Shown here piece after piece: positions 1 to 10,868 of a stretch of 64,000 bases of DNA. How positions within the stretch are numbered: the stretch's first letter is position 1; every line of letters starts with the position of its first letter. This stretch comes from Linum tenue (Eukaryota > Streptophyta > Magnoliopsida > Malpighiales > Linaceae), in the NCBI GenBank assembly GCA_946122785.1, contig CAMGYJ010000011.1, positions 37,784,513 through 37,848,512 of the forward strand. The letters are read 5' to 3'. The notes beneath the pieces are model-generated. The model did no database searches, had not been told where the DNA came from, and saw nothing but the letters and a program-made list of their open reading frames with translations. The position numbers and the translations under genes are program-made.

Positions 1-280
1 TGATTCATGAGATTTTTCTCTCCTACATTTTCTCTTTCTTTTATTTATTTATCATATTAAATATATTACTAAAAAGTTTTTAATATTTTTCGAACTACTC
101 TAATTTTTTATTAAGGATAAACATGTTATTTAATATAAAAATTTTATTTTTATTTTCATTGAATGTTAACAATTAATTACAGTTATCAAACAATAAATAT
201 TTTAAAATCTATTTTAAAAATCCAAAAAATTAGAATATTTAGATTGTTGACAATTTATAAATTTAAACTCATATTCTGCT

Positions 281-478
281 TAAACTAATCGAAGCGGAGT
301 CTGCGGAGATCATAATCATCAGACATTCACTATTCAAAGAAGCAATGTCTCTGTCAAAGTAACTGTTGAGTAAAAAACGCAGCTCAAAACTAAGAAGAGC
401 TTAAACTAATCGATGCGGAGATCATAATCATCGTACATTCACTATTTATTATTCAAGGAAGCACTGTCTCTGTCAAAT
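281..478. repeat. Imperfect direct duplication, about 75-80 bp per copy
   Basis: Two copies of a segment beginning TTAAACTAATCGA-GCGGAG and ending TGTCTCTGTCAAA lie about 120 bp apart (near 281-358 and 401-478). The second has a small insertion near its end. The rest of 1-640 is AT-rich DNA in which I see no gene. Confidence 0.7.
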
Positions 479-937
479 TAGCTTACCTAATTCGTCATCT
501 AAGGCTTGCCGCAGCCGCTCCCGCTCCGGATCGTGGAAACGCGAATTGCCAACAATTCAGCAAAAATTAGCGATCTGAATTTTCTGGAGCGCGGATTGGA
601 ATTATTTGGAGCGCGACTTTATTATTGTCTATTTGATAATAATTTGTTGGAAGTTTGGTATCGGTATTTGGGATATACCGAATATCGTATCGAATTTGCC
701 TATATTTGGTATTACCGAATACACATATTATTTCTTGGGATTGGGATTGGAATTGAATTTCAATTATAATTCGGTATTAGGGATTACGGGATTGGAATCG
801 GTATATACTGAAATACCGATCAATACCGAATTATAAGTTAGTGTGTATTTTATCCTCTCAACTAGACTCTCTCATTCACTACTACACGACCCTCAACCAC
901 CAAGAGTGTCATTTAATTATACATAGATCATTTCATC

Positions 938-1994
938 TAGGGGTGGCAATCGTTCGGTTTCGGTTTAACCGAAAACCGAAAACCCGGTTATCGGTTAAAC
1001 CGAGCCACCTCCTAGTACTGCCGACCACCGATCGTGATAGAGGTCATGGTTAGCCGGCCAACCGACCGGTCGGTTTCGATTTTAGACTCGGTTAGCCGGC
1101 CAACCGGAAAACAAGCTTTTCTACCAAAAAAAATAATAAAAGAAAAAAATTCTGCACCACTCATCCCTTATCTCCTCCTTCTCCTTCCTTCCTCCACCAG
1201 ACACTTCTCTTCTCTCTCCTTCCTTCCTCCACCATTTCACACCCACCACCACCAAACCACTTCTTCTTTCTCTCCTTCCTCCCTCCATGGAAGACTACAA
1301 CACCCACCAATCTCCTCCTCAATTCCCCATCTTCCCCTCTCAAATCCTTCACCATCGCCGGCCGAAATCCTTCCAAGCTCTCTGAAGCCCTCAAATGGGC
1401 CGCCCATCCCAACTTTCCGCTGACACCACTGACCCTGCTTCCCTTCACCTGCTCCCAAACCAGGCTGCTCCTCAACTGCGTCGGTCCATTTCGTCTCTAC
1501 GGCGACCCTGTCGTGTTCCACCGGATTAGGGCTCGCCGCGGCGACGAGGTGGAGGCGGCGGGGCGACGAGGTGGATGCGGCGGGGCGAGGTTTTTTGCGC
1601 CGCGACGGGGGCGACGAGCTGCTGCTGGCGTTGCCTGGCTGGAGGCTGGAGCTGCGGCGGAGCGTCAAGGTGGAGGCGACGAGGTGGAGGGGGAAGGGGA
1701 AGGGGAAGGCGAGGTGGTGACAGTCGACAGGAAGGGCCGAAGGGGTCGACTGCTTAGGGTTAGTGGCTGGCAACAAGTGGGGGGCGGCGTCGTTTTTGGG
1801 ATAGGGAAGGGGGTTCGGTTAGCCGGTTAACCGCCGGTTTCTGACCCTGGTTAGTCGGCTAACCGGACCCATGAATTCCCCTACGGCTAACCGACCGCGG
1901 TCATTGGGATTGGTTTTTCGGCTAGCCGAAAACCGGCCGGTTCGGTTGAAACCGTCCGGTTAGCCGCTAACCGGAAAACCGTCCGCCAGCCCTA
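938..1994. mobile_element. hAT-like non-autonomous transposon with captured host sequence
   Basis: The left end is TAGGGGTGGCA and the right end, read on the other strand, is TAGGGCTGGCG. The 8-bp duplication ATTTCATC flanks both sides (930-937 and 1995-2002). An 8-bp duplication with TAGGG-TGGCA termini is typical of the hAT superfamily. The subterminal regions are built from AACCGG/CCGGTT motifs. The middle, about 1150-1800, is GC-rich and unlike its surroundings and contains part of a host gene. No transposase is present, so it is non-autonomous. It sits inside the element at 645-2495. Confidence 0.85.
1321..1521 (+). pseudogene. Captured fragment of a saccharopine dehydrogenase-like oxidoreductase
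   Basis: The plus-strand frame starting near 1321 reads SPLKSFTIAGRNPSKL, SEALKWAAHPN and then LLLNCVGPFRLYGDPVV, which matches the N-terminal NAD(P)-binding region of the plant saccharopine dehydrogenase-like oxidoreductase family. Between these blocks the family sequence (ADTTDPASLH) appears in another frame, so small indels have broken the reading frame. The start of the protein and everything after about residue 115 are missing. Seen directly: the motifs and the frame change. Inferred: capture by the surrounding hAT-like element. No function is expected. Confidence 0.75.
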
Positions 1995-2811
1995 ATTTCA
2001 TCTTTGTTTCACAACTCAAAAGTCCCCATCCAACTCAATTTGACGTTCCAATTTAAGTCACTCTCATCTCTCACCTAATAACTTGTTATTTTCATAACAC
2101 CAAAAAGCAAACACTAATATTAGTCGTCTCTCAGCCTTCAATTCATCAAATTAAAGATTAACAAGACAAGAACTTGAGATGTCACATATCCTTCATTCTC
2201 CTTATCCATATCCTAGCTCTACGCAAACTCAAGACTATTTGCTTAGTCTATTTTCCCTAAATTAAACAAACAAATCTAATTTATATATTTAATTATTTAT
2301 TTCAAATGTAATTAATTTCGTATTCGATAATCCAAATTGGGATACCGAAGTACCGATTGGGATACCGAAATATTTAGGGATTGGGATACCGAATTATTTA
2401 GGGGTTGGGCTTGGGATTGACTTTCGAGTGTAATTCGATATTCGGAATTTCGGTATTTGATATTGGAATACCAATACAGTACCGATTTCCACCCCTAGAT
2501 ATAAATGATCATCGTCTTATTCATAAAGAATTAGGCCTAGTATATAACTATATATAGTATTCTTGGATTTTCCTACAAAACACCAAAGATTGTGTATTTT
2601 ATGCATAAATCATGGTTTAACTTGGTTCAACTATTTCATACCTCTAAAATCGCAAATCTCTTTGAGATCCGGTAGGTGTTTTTTATCATACTAGCTATTA
2701 GTTACTACAAAATGATGAAATTTTCCTAGTACACGATTATGTTTAATGTAAAATATCATTGAAAATTCCTACAATGCCTTGAAGTTATAATAATTTGCAT
2801 TTTGTACCTGC

Positions 2812-3273
2812 TATAGTAGATTTCATAGGTCGCATTACGTAAAATACAATAGACATTACGTAATGGTTGTGTAATGTACGTTTATCTTATGTAATAGTTG
2901 TAAATTGTCATTACGAAAGCCTTACATAAGGGACGGTCCATTTACATAATGAATATTAACTTTGGATTATGTAAAGTCTCAAGTCATTACTAAATGCTTA
3001 TAACTTAGATTGTTACATAAGAAATAATTGACATTTTATAACATTTAAGTAATATGTGATTTACACAATAATAGTATAATAGTGTTATCTAAGACTTCCA
3101 TAATATATGTTATTTTACGTAATGAGTATTAACACAGTTATATAAAGATCAAGACATAACAAAAGTCTTACATAACACTATTTTATAACTATTACATAAG
3201 ACTAACAAACATTCTGTAATTATTATGTAACAAACATTAGACTTTACGTAATGCGACTTGTAAAATCTGTCAT
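2812..3273. repeat. MITE-like inverted repeat with CATTACGTAA motifs
   Basis: The left edge contains GTCGCATTACGTAAAAT and the right edge, on the opposite strand, GTCGCATTACGTAAAGT, within a roughly 30-bp imperfect inverted repeat. Between them lie many short palindromic TTACGTAA / TTACATAA motifs on both strands. There is no open reading frame. The exact ends and target duplication are unclear. Confidence 0.55.
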
Positions 3274-3981
3274 ACCGGGTCAAAAAGTTTAAGTTAAGGC
3301 ATGATAGGATGTCTCAATATCATTAAATATTATTAAAATAATCAATCAAAAATAATTTAATATGACACTCTAATCACGCTCTTAAACATAAATTCTTGAA
3401 TAATAAACGCTCTCAGGCTCTCGCTCCCACTCCGCGAACTGGTTACCTAAGGCATCACTCCCTGATTTGTCTCTTTACCAAATCCAATAGAAATCCAAAC
3501 TAGCCAAAAAAAACCAACTTGGTCCCTCTATTGGACCTTTTGGGAAAAACCACCACAACTGGGTTTAAATTTTGAATAGAGTAGATGCCACATTTTAATC
3601 TTGCGAAGGTCCTTATCTTAACCACAAAACAGCTCATCGGCACTATCCCTAGTAAACATACATCGACCCATCAGAAAACGTACGAGATCACGATTAGGCC
3701 TAGAAGAAGAATTGAAGATTACAAATTAAATTTTACAATTCCCTGAATGTGTATTACCTATAATCGTCACAGTAAATACTAGTAATATCAGTAAAAAGTA
3801 ACAAATGATGCCAACAACAGTCATAAGAAAACATCTGCCCATACATACGCCTTGCTGCAGATATCAACCATACTCTACTTCCCACCCCAAAATAATACCA
3901 GGCTACAATCTGGCAGCAATAGATGATTCCTCCGCGGCTGCCGATGAATAGCTCTGATCTGCTCTCATCTAATCTTCATGA
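3274..3981. other. Intergenic sequence and PMT 3' untranslated region
   Basis: No gene is seen. The part next to 3981 must contain the 3' untranslated region of the methyltransferase gene on the minus strand; where transcription ends cannot be told from the sequence. Confidence 0.5.
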
Positions 3982-6900
3982 CTACATGATGGCCGAGGTT
4001 ATCAACTCAGCCTCCTTTGGACGCCACATTGTCTTCTGAACACAAAGCAATCCCTCGCCCTCCTTCGAGTAAATCATTCGGATGTCCCAGTTCATCGATT
4101 TAGCCAAGCTCTCGACCTCAGTTATGGTCTCAACGTTGTCCCTTACGATGAGCTTGCCTCCCGGCCTCAAGATCCTGTCAACTTCCGCCACCAGTCCCAC
4201 AAGGTTACACCTGCAATAGAAAGAGGGGGGGAAACATTAAACGATTGAGTTTATAAAGAGATTGATTTCAAGGGTTGTAACGGAAAGTGATTAGAGAAAG
4301 AGTGGGACCCATCTTCAGACCTCTTCTTGACCACCGATAGAAGATGGTCTGCGTGCAGAACATCGTAAGTTCTGGGGTAGGTGTTGAACGACTGGCACCA
4401 ATCGTGGTACATTCCAAACAAGCCACGCTCGTAAATTATGGGAAGTGTGTCTGGAGAATCGATCGGGACCACATTCATAACCCACACTTGCAAGTCCTTC
4501 AGTGCAGCCGCAAATCTAACAACATAAACCAACATAAGAGTGCATGAGAAAAAGGTGACTTCAAAGGAATCAGAAGAAGGCTGTGAATGAGAAAAGGTTG
4601 GTTGTTATAGCCTTACCCTCCATAGACCGCTCTCATGTCCATGACATTTCTTACAGAAGACCAGTTGATGCCCATTCCATTCAGGTATGATTGTGAGACA
4701 ACATTCTTCCAGTGTTTATAGTCAGCAGCAAAATCTTCCTGACCGGGTTTGCCATAAACTCCAACCTGGGATTTCAGCCAGTATGGTGGACTCTCCAATC
4801 TCTTTGGCCATTGCTCTGGCCAGTTGGATCCTCGTAGAGATTCATCTTCTGGGACCTTGTGCATGCATGCCTCGAGAGGCACGTTCCTGAAGCAAGAGAT
4901 AACAAATTATACGAACAATTAAAAAAGTAGGGAACAGTAATCAAAAATAGCAGCATGCAGAGCCAATGTCCTCATTGGAAAGACTCCAAAACGACTAGCA
5001 AAACATTCGAAGTATTAAATTGCCCATTATTGGACATTAGGTATATAAACTATTTCTCACAAAAAAAATATATATATTATTCGAATTTCAAGGCGATATC
5101 TTACGCATTCAAAATAATCTGTAAGGGGGCACAGTATTTACCAGAAAACACAAAGAATACTACGAATGGTCAACTCATCATCCCTAGTTTTGCTTAGTTT
5201 TTATTTTATCATAAACCATCATGAACATTTCAAAGACGAGTGTTTGTGCCCGGAATTTCAAGAGAGTGACTAGAGTAACAGAGTTCAAGCAACAATGGAA
5301 AAATCTTGAACAAATAGATGTCAATTAGAAAGGGCTAGTCGATGCTACGCAATAGCTTAAGACAGCTTACTCCTCTCCAAAACAACATTTATAAGGGCTA
5401 GTCAATAGTATACAATAGCTTCAGACAGTTTATTCATCCCTAACCCACATTTTATGGAAGGCTATTTGTAGCCCTCTTAGAGTCCATCAGGAAAAACTCT
5501 GCCGAGGGCTCAAAAGTGAGAGACTTCATCAAATTCAATCATAACCAAAAAGGCTCATTGATCTGTCATTAACTTTTCATTAGAGATAAATGAGAAACTC
5601 CATTTTTGCTATTTGACAAAATCTTGGTATATTGACTTAACATAAAAAAAAAACTACTCTTGAAACTGTGAGGGAAATAAGAAATTACCAAGCTGCATTT
5701 GGATCATCAGATTCTTTGCACAATGGCGGTTCATTCTTGGTTCGCTGGTTATAGCACTCATTGGACGTGGGCTTCCTGTATATTGCAGCACCAACGCCAT
5801 TCAGTTTATCCTTCTTGATAACCACCAGTTCCCAGCACATAGCCTTTGTCAATTTAGTCATTTCTGCCAACAATTTTTCAAGAGCAAATAGAAGGCACAT
5901 CATTAAGACTAATTCAGAAATTTCATCCAGTTGACTGAGAAAAATAAATTACCTTTCCAAATCCCGACATCCTCTTCCAGCTTTTGATAAACAGGAGTGG
6001 CAGACCACACAAAGTAGCCACCAGGTCGCAGCACACGGTTGAGTTCCAAAAGAAGTTTGCCGCCTGCATATAATGGAACTAAAAATGAATCTCCGGAATA
6101 AACAAGCGAAAATTTAGAATTATTATGCGCAAAAGTAAATTATCACCTTCAATATGCCAAGGAACCCTGCAACGTGCACAGTGTACAACATCAAAAACAT
6201 ATCCTGGGAAAGGTAGCCTCTTGGTACCCATAACAGCTAATGTAGCAGGAATTCCCCTCTCTAGAGCAAATTGAACTTGTGCTTCATGCTCATCTTTGGG
6301 AGCAAAAGACATTGCAAGAACGTCTCGCTCGAATAGATAACCACCAAAGCTTGCCACACCACACCCAACATCCAATATCACACGGGTCCTTTTTCCCCAA
6401 GCAATATCAAGAAGAGACTGCAGTTGAAACAGAAACTAAATTAGGCAACCAACTACCAAGATTTAAGAAGAAAACATCTTTATTTCTCTAATTCTTAGTT
6501 CTTCATGTCCAAATAAACCAATACATCAGAACTTAAATAACAGGGTAACCAGAAAACAGGGGATCCAATGACAACTCACATCTTGAATGAAATCGATGTA
6601 ATGAAGAGCACCATGCTTAAACTGAGTTCCTCCACCTGGGAAGGTAAGATATTCACCACTAACTTTAACCCAGTTTTGATGTCCTTTAATCTCCGCAAGC
6701 TTGGTATGGGGGACATTATAATACCAGATCTGCATCACGTAGAAAGCAATGAATACAAGACCAAACAGATTAAATACTGGGTGATCTTTCAATAGTTAGC
6801 TATGAAACAACAGAATTACCTTATCCCTGCTTTTAGGCCACTTAATTGACTGCTTATACCCTTCAGGCACAGGAACAAGGCAGGTAGGTGCTTCATCAGG

Positions 6901-7875
6901 GCAATGCCTCTCCCTATGTTCGTAATGCTTGGTGCTAGATAGCTTTCTGATTGCTTTCCAGTTGTCAAGGCAAGGTATATAGTCCGGACCTGCAGTAGTA
7001 TTGCATACTTTCCAAGCTTGGCCATCTTTTTTAACATCTGAAGGACTCTGTGAGTTCTTCTCCTTCTGTGACTCTGCAGCTTGAGTAGACCATGCTGCGT
7101 TTTGAGTGTTAGTCTCATTAAGAAGCTCTGACTGCGCGCCAGCAGGAAAAACCTCAACTGCCTTATCTTTACCCTGACTTCCCTCGTTACTCTCACCAGA
7201 ATTCCCGACTGTCTCACCACCATCCTTATTCTCACCTTCGTCTGTGGACTTCTCCCCCTCATCTGACGCTGACTTTTCACCTGAACCACCATCTGTTTCA
7301 CTATCATTCTTATTCTCACTCGAACCTTCGTCTGTGGTGGTCTTCTCTCCCTCATCAGACTCACTCTTTTCTCCACTTCGATTTTCCTTCTCCCCAGAAT
7401 CTGAATTTGATCCTGCCTCTCCTGAATTTTCGTCCTCTTTTTTCCCATCTCCATCCTCAAAAGTTTGAGATGTTGTTTTAGGGTCCTTTTGAGACTTCTC
7501 ACCTTGATTTTCTTCACCTGCTTGGTTAGAGTCTGTCTCCGTCTGAGTTTCAGTCACCTTGCTGTCATCCTCGAGATCCGATTGGTTGTCAGTATTAGAA
7601 TTTTCAGTGCTCTCGCCATCTTTACTTGAACCCTCTTGTAAATCACCAGAACTGTCTTCAAATCCCTTGGAGTTCTCAACCATACTTTGTTTGCCCTGAC
7701 TGGTGGCAGACCCTTGAGATACCGGCACATTTGAACTCTGTCCAGGGACGACAGATGATGACATGAACATCCAAACTCCAACTAGACACAATGCTACAAA
7801 AGCGACCATACTGATAGTTGAACAATAGTTTGATGACTTCCTGCCATCGACCCGTGAATACTTCCCCATTGCCAT
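3982..7875 (-). CDS. PMT26-like: Probable Golgi methyltransferase, PMT24/25/26/27 type
   Basis: Coding exons on the minus strand: 7875-6820, 6729-6580, 6417-6147, 6063-5953, 5863-5689, 4886-4617, 4515-4321, 4210-3982. They join in frame to 818 residues. The start [13 protein letters not shown] is followed by one membrane segment (about residues 17-42), then an acidic Ser/Glu/Asp/Lys-rich stalk (about 55-270), then the DUF248/Methyltransf_29 catalytic region. The SAM-binding motif [13 protein letters not shown] is near 416-428; [14 protein letters not shown] and VRNVMDM are also family signatures. The protein ends in a second Rossmann-like part, [16 protein letters not shown]. The family are type II Golgi membrane proteins tied to pectin methylation and cell adhesion (QUASIMODO2 relatives). 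At 818 residues it falls between PMT24-26 (about 770) and PMT27 (about 900); the excess is in the acidic stalk. All introns are GT-AG; the donor of the 4515-4321 exon (GTCTGA) is weak. Which of the four paralogues is closest was not tested. Confidence 0.95.
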
Positions 7876-8830
7876 TTCCTCCTCAACTAAAGAAGATTCC
7901 CGTGGCTGTAAACACCATGAAAATACAAATCAAGAACAAAGTAAGCTCAATATCACGGTGTTGTGATCTTCCCTAGAACAGATTATTAGTGCAACGTTAG
8001 TTGCTACAAATTCCATACCCAAGAATCCATCTAAATCTTAGATCAGATATATAGGTGGTGGTGGTGGATCTAATGAAACTTGAGTAGTAGCAGACATCTC
8101 TTCTCTCCCCTCATTGCACCTCATGATCTCACAAATGAATCGGCCAATCAAACAGATGTAAAAGGACAACAGTTGATCCGAACACTAGCCTTGGAAACTT
8201 AGAACTCCAAAGAGGTACACGCCACTACACTAACTTTTGTTGCACCTTGCCGTTTGAATCATAATGGAAATCTAGCAGATCCATTGACACACCAACCACA
8301 ACTCATAATGAGCAACCACAGACATCAGCAATTAAGCACCAAATATAATAATAATAATAATAATAAATTATCCTCCATTGAAACATTACGACTGCGCATC
8401 AACCAACGACGGCAAGAGAAACAAGAAGTAAACAGACGAATCTGAACTAATCGAACAAGACCATGGAGACCCCTCCATTAACACTAATTTACTTCACTCA
8501 AACAAACGGAAGCGAAAACCCAGCAAGGAAATCGGAAGAGAAGAAACTTACCCTTTTGTCAACTAACACGACATCTGGAGGACTTGGATCTGACTAGAAG
8601 GGGGAAAGAGAAATCGGAAGAAACCCAAGAAAACCCAGTAGCTCTTTTCTCTGGTGCAGTCAGACAGTTGCCGCCTGAAATAGCAAATGAAGCAGGCCGA
8701 GAGGGGAAAAGGAATGGGGTACCCAGATGGCAAAGTAGCGAGGTTTTCAATATAGTAATGGCCGAAAGGAAATCGAACAGCTTAAGTGGGTGAACGGTGG
8801 AGGATTAGTGGTGGTGTGAGACTGCGAATG
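7876..8830 (-). other. PMT 5' leader with an intron
   Basis: Upstream of the ATG there is a plausible acceptor at about 7906 (TTTACAG) and a strong donor GTAAGT just below 8552, so the leader is probably split into a short exon beside the ATG and a first exon from about 8552 to 8830, with an intron of roughly 650 bp. The intron contains an AAT-type microsatellite near 8345-8370. No coding function is seen. Confidence 0.6.
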
Positions 8831-8856
8831 ATAACGGGATGGGGGTGAAGAGGATA

Positions 8857-8864
8857 TTTTTATA
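8857..8864 (-). promoter_or_regulatory. Candidate TATA box of the PMT gene
   Basis: The minus strand reads TATAAAAA here, about 30 bp upstream of the first exon inferred from the leader intron. The position fits but was assigned by eye. Confidence 0.4.
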
Positions 8865-8869
8865 TTTGC

Positions 8870-9559
8870 CTTTTCACGCGGATTTGGACGAGAGAGACAC
8901 TGTTGAGATCGGACTCAGAGCATTTTCAGCGCCTTTTCCATTTATTTTAGAGTAAAATTCAAGTCACAGTTATTCGCCACCGACGCTGCAAATTTTGACG
9001 AAAGTCCCAGATCTGGACTGGATGTTAGTTGCGGGGAGTGAGTGGAGATGAGATGAGATGAGATGATTGATTGATTGTCATATGCCGGTGATTTCCACAA
9101 CATTTTTTAGCATATAGAAAATGAGAAAATTATTTAATTTCGTGATCATATCATATGGTAATGGCACTATGGCAGCAGTAGACTTTAGTAGCCTATTACG
9201 ACAAAAAGAAGCCTTTGTTGATCGTTAAGGCACCGGCACCGGCCTAGCAATCAACATAGTGTACGTATGTTTGTTTATGCTTGTATTTGGCCAAATGCTT
9301 AGAAATACTAGAATAAATATTCGTGGCTAAGTCGTATCTCGTATGGGCTATTTGGTCGTAGGGTGTAGGGTAGGAAGTTTGGTTATAATTTTATGGTTTA
9401 TGCAAAGTCAACAGTTAATAATTAACTGAGAACACCATACAATGATGAAATATAATCGTTGCATATTTGCTTTTGGGTCATCTTTTGATGTTTGCTGTCA
9501 ACACAAGCCAAATTATAAAACAAAAATGGAGTCTATGACCAAACGATACCACGAAAAAT
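8870..9559. other. Intergenic, no gene seen
   Basis: This is the distal promoter region of the PMT gene followed by AT-rich sequence. It has a short GAGAT tandem run near 9042-9066. I find no reading frame or RNA gene. Confidence 0.5.
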
Positions 9560-9757
9560 AGGTTGTTCTCTCTCATGAGGAGTGGGTTGAGAAACCGCCG
9601 TCATGTGCTCGAACCGTTACGGGCTTTCCGCCGTCATGCGGCTTCGATGCCTGACTCCCGGAGCATCAGGGCTATAAATCCACCTCTCTGGGGGTAGGGA
9701 TTTGTGGGTCTTGTTCCAATTCTTACTCAGCGATTTGGTTTTTTGCAAGTTTCAAAG

Positions 9758-10868
9758 ATGGCAGTTGTCGTGCAATTTAACGACGAGGATGTGGCTGGGG
9801 GATGACCGGGGTGAGCTTTCGCTCATTGGGCGTTTGTTTGGGGTACCGCCGCCAATGTACGTGCTCAAGACGATGCTCGGTCAGGTTTGGCATTTCAAGT
9901 GTGACCTAACAATTTCAAGTGTGGAGGATGGATTGACCCAATTCATGTTCTCGGTGAAGTCTGGCCTTCACAATGCGGTTACCAAATCCCCATGGATCTT
10001 CGACAACTTTATGCTAGTGTTGGCGCGCTGGCGAACCCTTCTCCAAAAGTTGCAGAGAAGCTTCGTTGGGCCCCAATGGTTGTTCATATTTGGCGGGAGT
10101 CGTTCGATTGTTTCACTGAGAAAATCGCATTGCGCTTGAGCTCGTCACTGGGGGTGCTCAATTACCCTCTGACACTTCATCGGTCTGAGGTTTCTGGTGG
10201 CCTCTATTTTCAGGCGGAACCGGTGCTAGACTTGACCTCTCCTCTGCCAAATGAGATTACGGCGGACCACGTTGATCCTGCTAGAGGTAATTTTGTTGCC
10301 ATCGTTAAGTTTGAACGTGTTCCTCACTTTTGATTCCTTTGTGGTATCATTGGTCACATTGGGGAGACTTGTCCCCGGAAAGAGGAATTCGTTGGTGTTC
10401 CCCCAAGGTATGGTGTGTTTTCGGTGGTGATGGAGTCGGGGCCACAAGTGTCGGTGGACACTTTGTCAAAGAGGCGGCCGGTTCACTTGGATCTGTGCAT
10501 ATACTAAGCACCCTATATGTGGCCAGCAAGGAGGGTCTTTCGGAAGCCTGCATTGCGACCGCCAAAGCCCATGTTGCAGCCTATATAGGAAGGAGGTAGT
10601 GGTGCTGAGTGGAAGGATATTTGTTGCCCACCTTAGGGGCTTATGGGTTCCAGATTTCAGGCTCTTTCAATTGTGTCAACCAACTTGGGGATGCATTCTT
10701 CTGTCCTGGGCTCACAGAAGAGGACACCTACATGGGTGAAGATTTTGTACCCAATTCAGCATCTCCTTCAGCAAAGCGTGTAAGGTCTGCCTCAGTGGAG
10801 TCTATGTTTAGCGCTCCTAGTACTAGTAAGGTGGTGGCTCCCAGCCTCAAGTGGGCCCAACCATATCC
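9758..10868 (+). pseudogene. LINE ORF1 (DUF4283, gag-like) pseudogene
   Basis: The probable original start is the ATG at 9758 (MAVVVQFNDEDV). A nonsense/frameshift follows within 20 codons. The body is readable in switching frames: LIGRLFGVPPPMYVLKTM, QVWHFKCDLTISSVEDG, TKSPWIFDNFMLVLARW, then in another frame GVLNYPLTLHRSEV, and a CCHC-knuckle remnant near CGIIGHIGETCPRK (about 10335-10380). In an intact LINE this protein binds the element RNA. At least three frame changes make it non-functional. Confidence 0.8.

Larger units (their letters stand above)
645..2495. mobile_element. Non-autonomous TIR element (copy A), interrupted by a hAT-like insertion
   Basis: The ends are rich in the motif GGGATACCGAA and its complement. 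The outer parts (645-937 and 1995-2495) match, in inverted orientation, the element at 12633-13384. Once the internal insertion 938-1994 is removed, the two copies align along their length, including a shared middle with AGTCACTCTCATCTCT-like sequence. There is no coding capacity. The edges were set by comparison with the second copy; I found no clean target duplication for this copy. It is probably a MITE or deletion derivative of a DNA transposon. Confidence 0.65.

Noticed and set aside
1237..1830. GC-rich open frames of 100-180 codons on both strands
   Set aside because: They overlap the captured saccharopine dehydrogenase-like fragment and its flanks in wrong frames; no family match except the short fragment reported.
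7244..7517. Other open frames over PMT exon 1 on both strands
   Set aside because: They result from the low-complexity GAA/TCT-rich coding of the acidic stalk.
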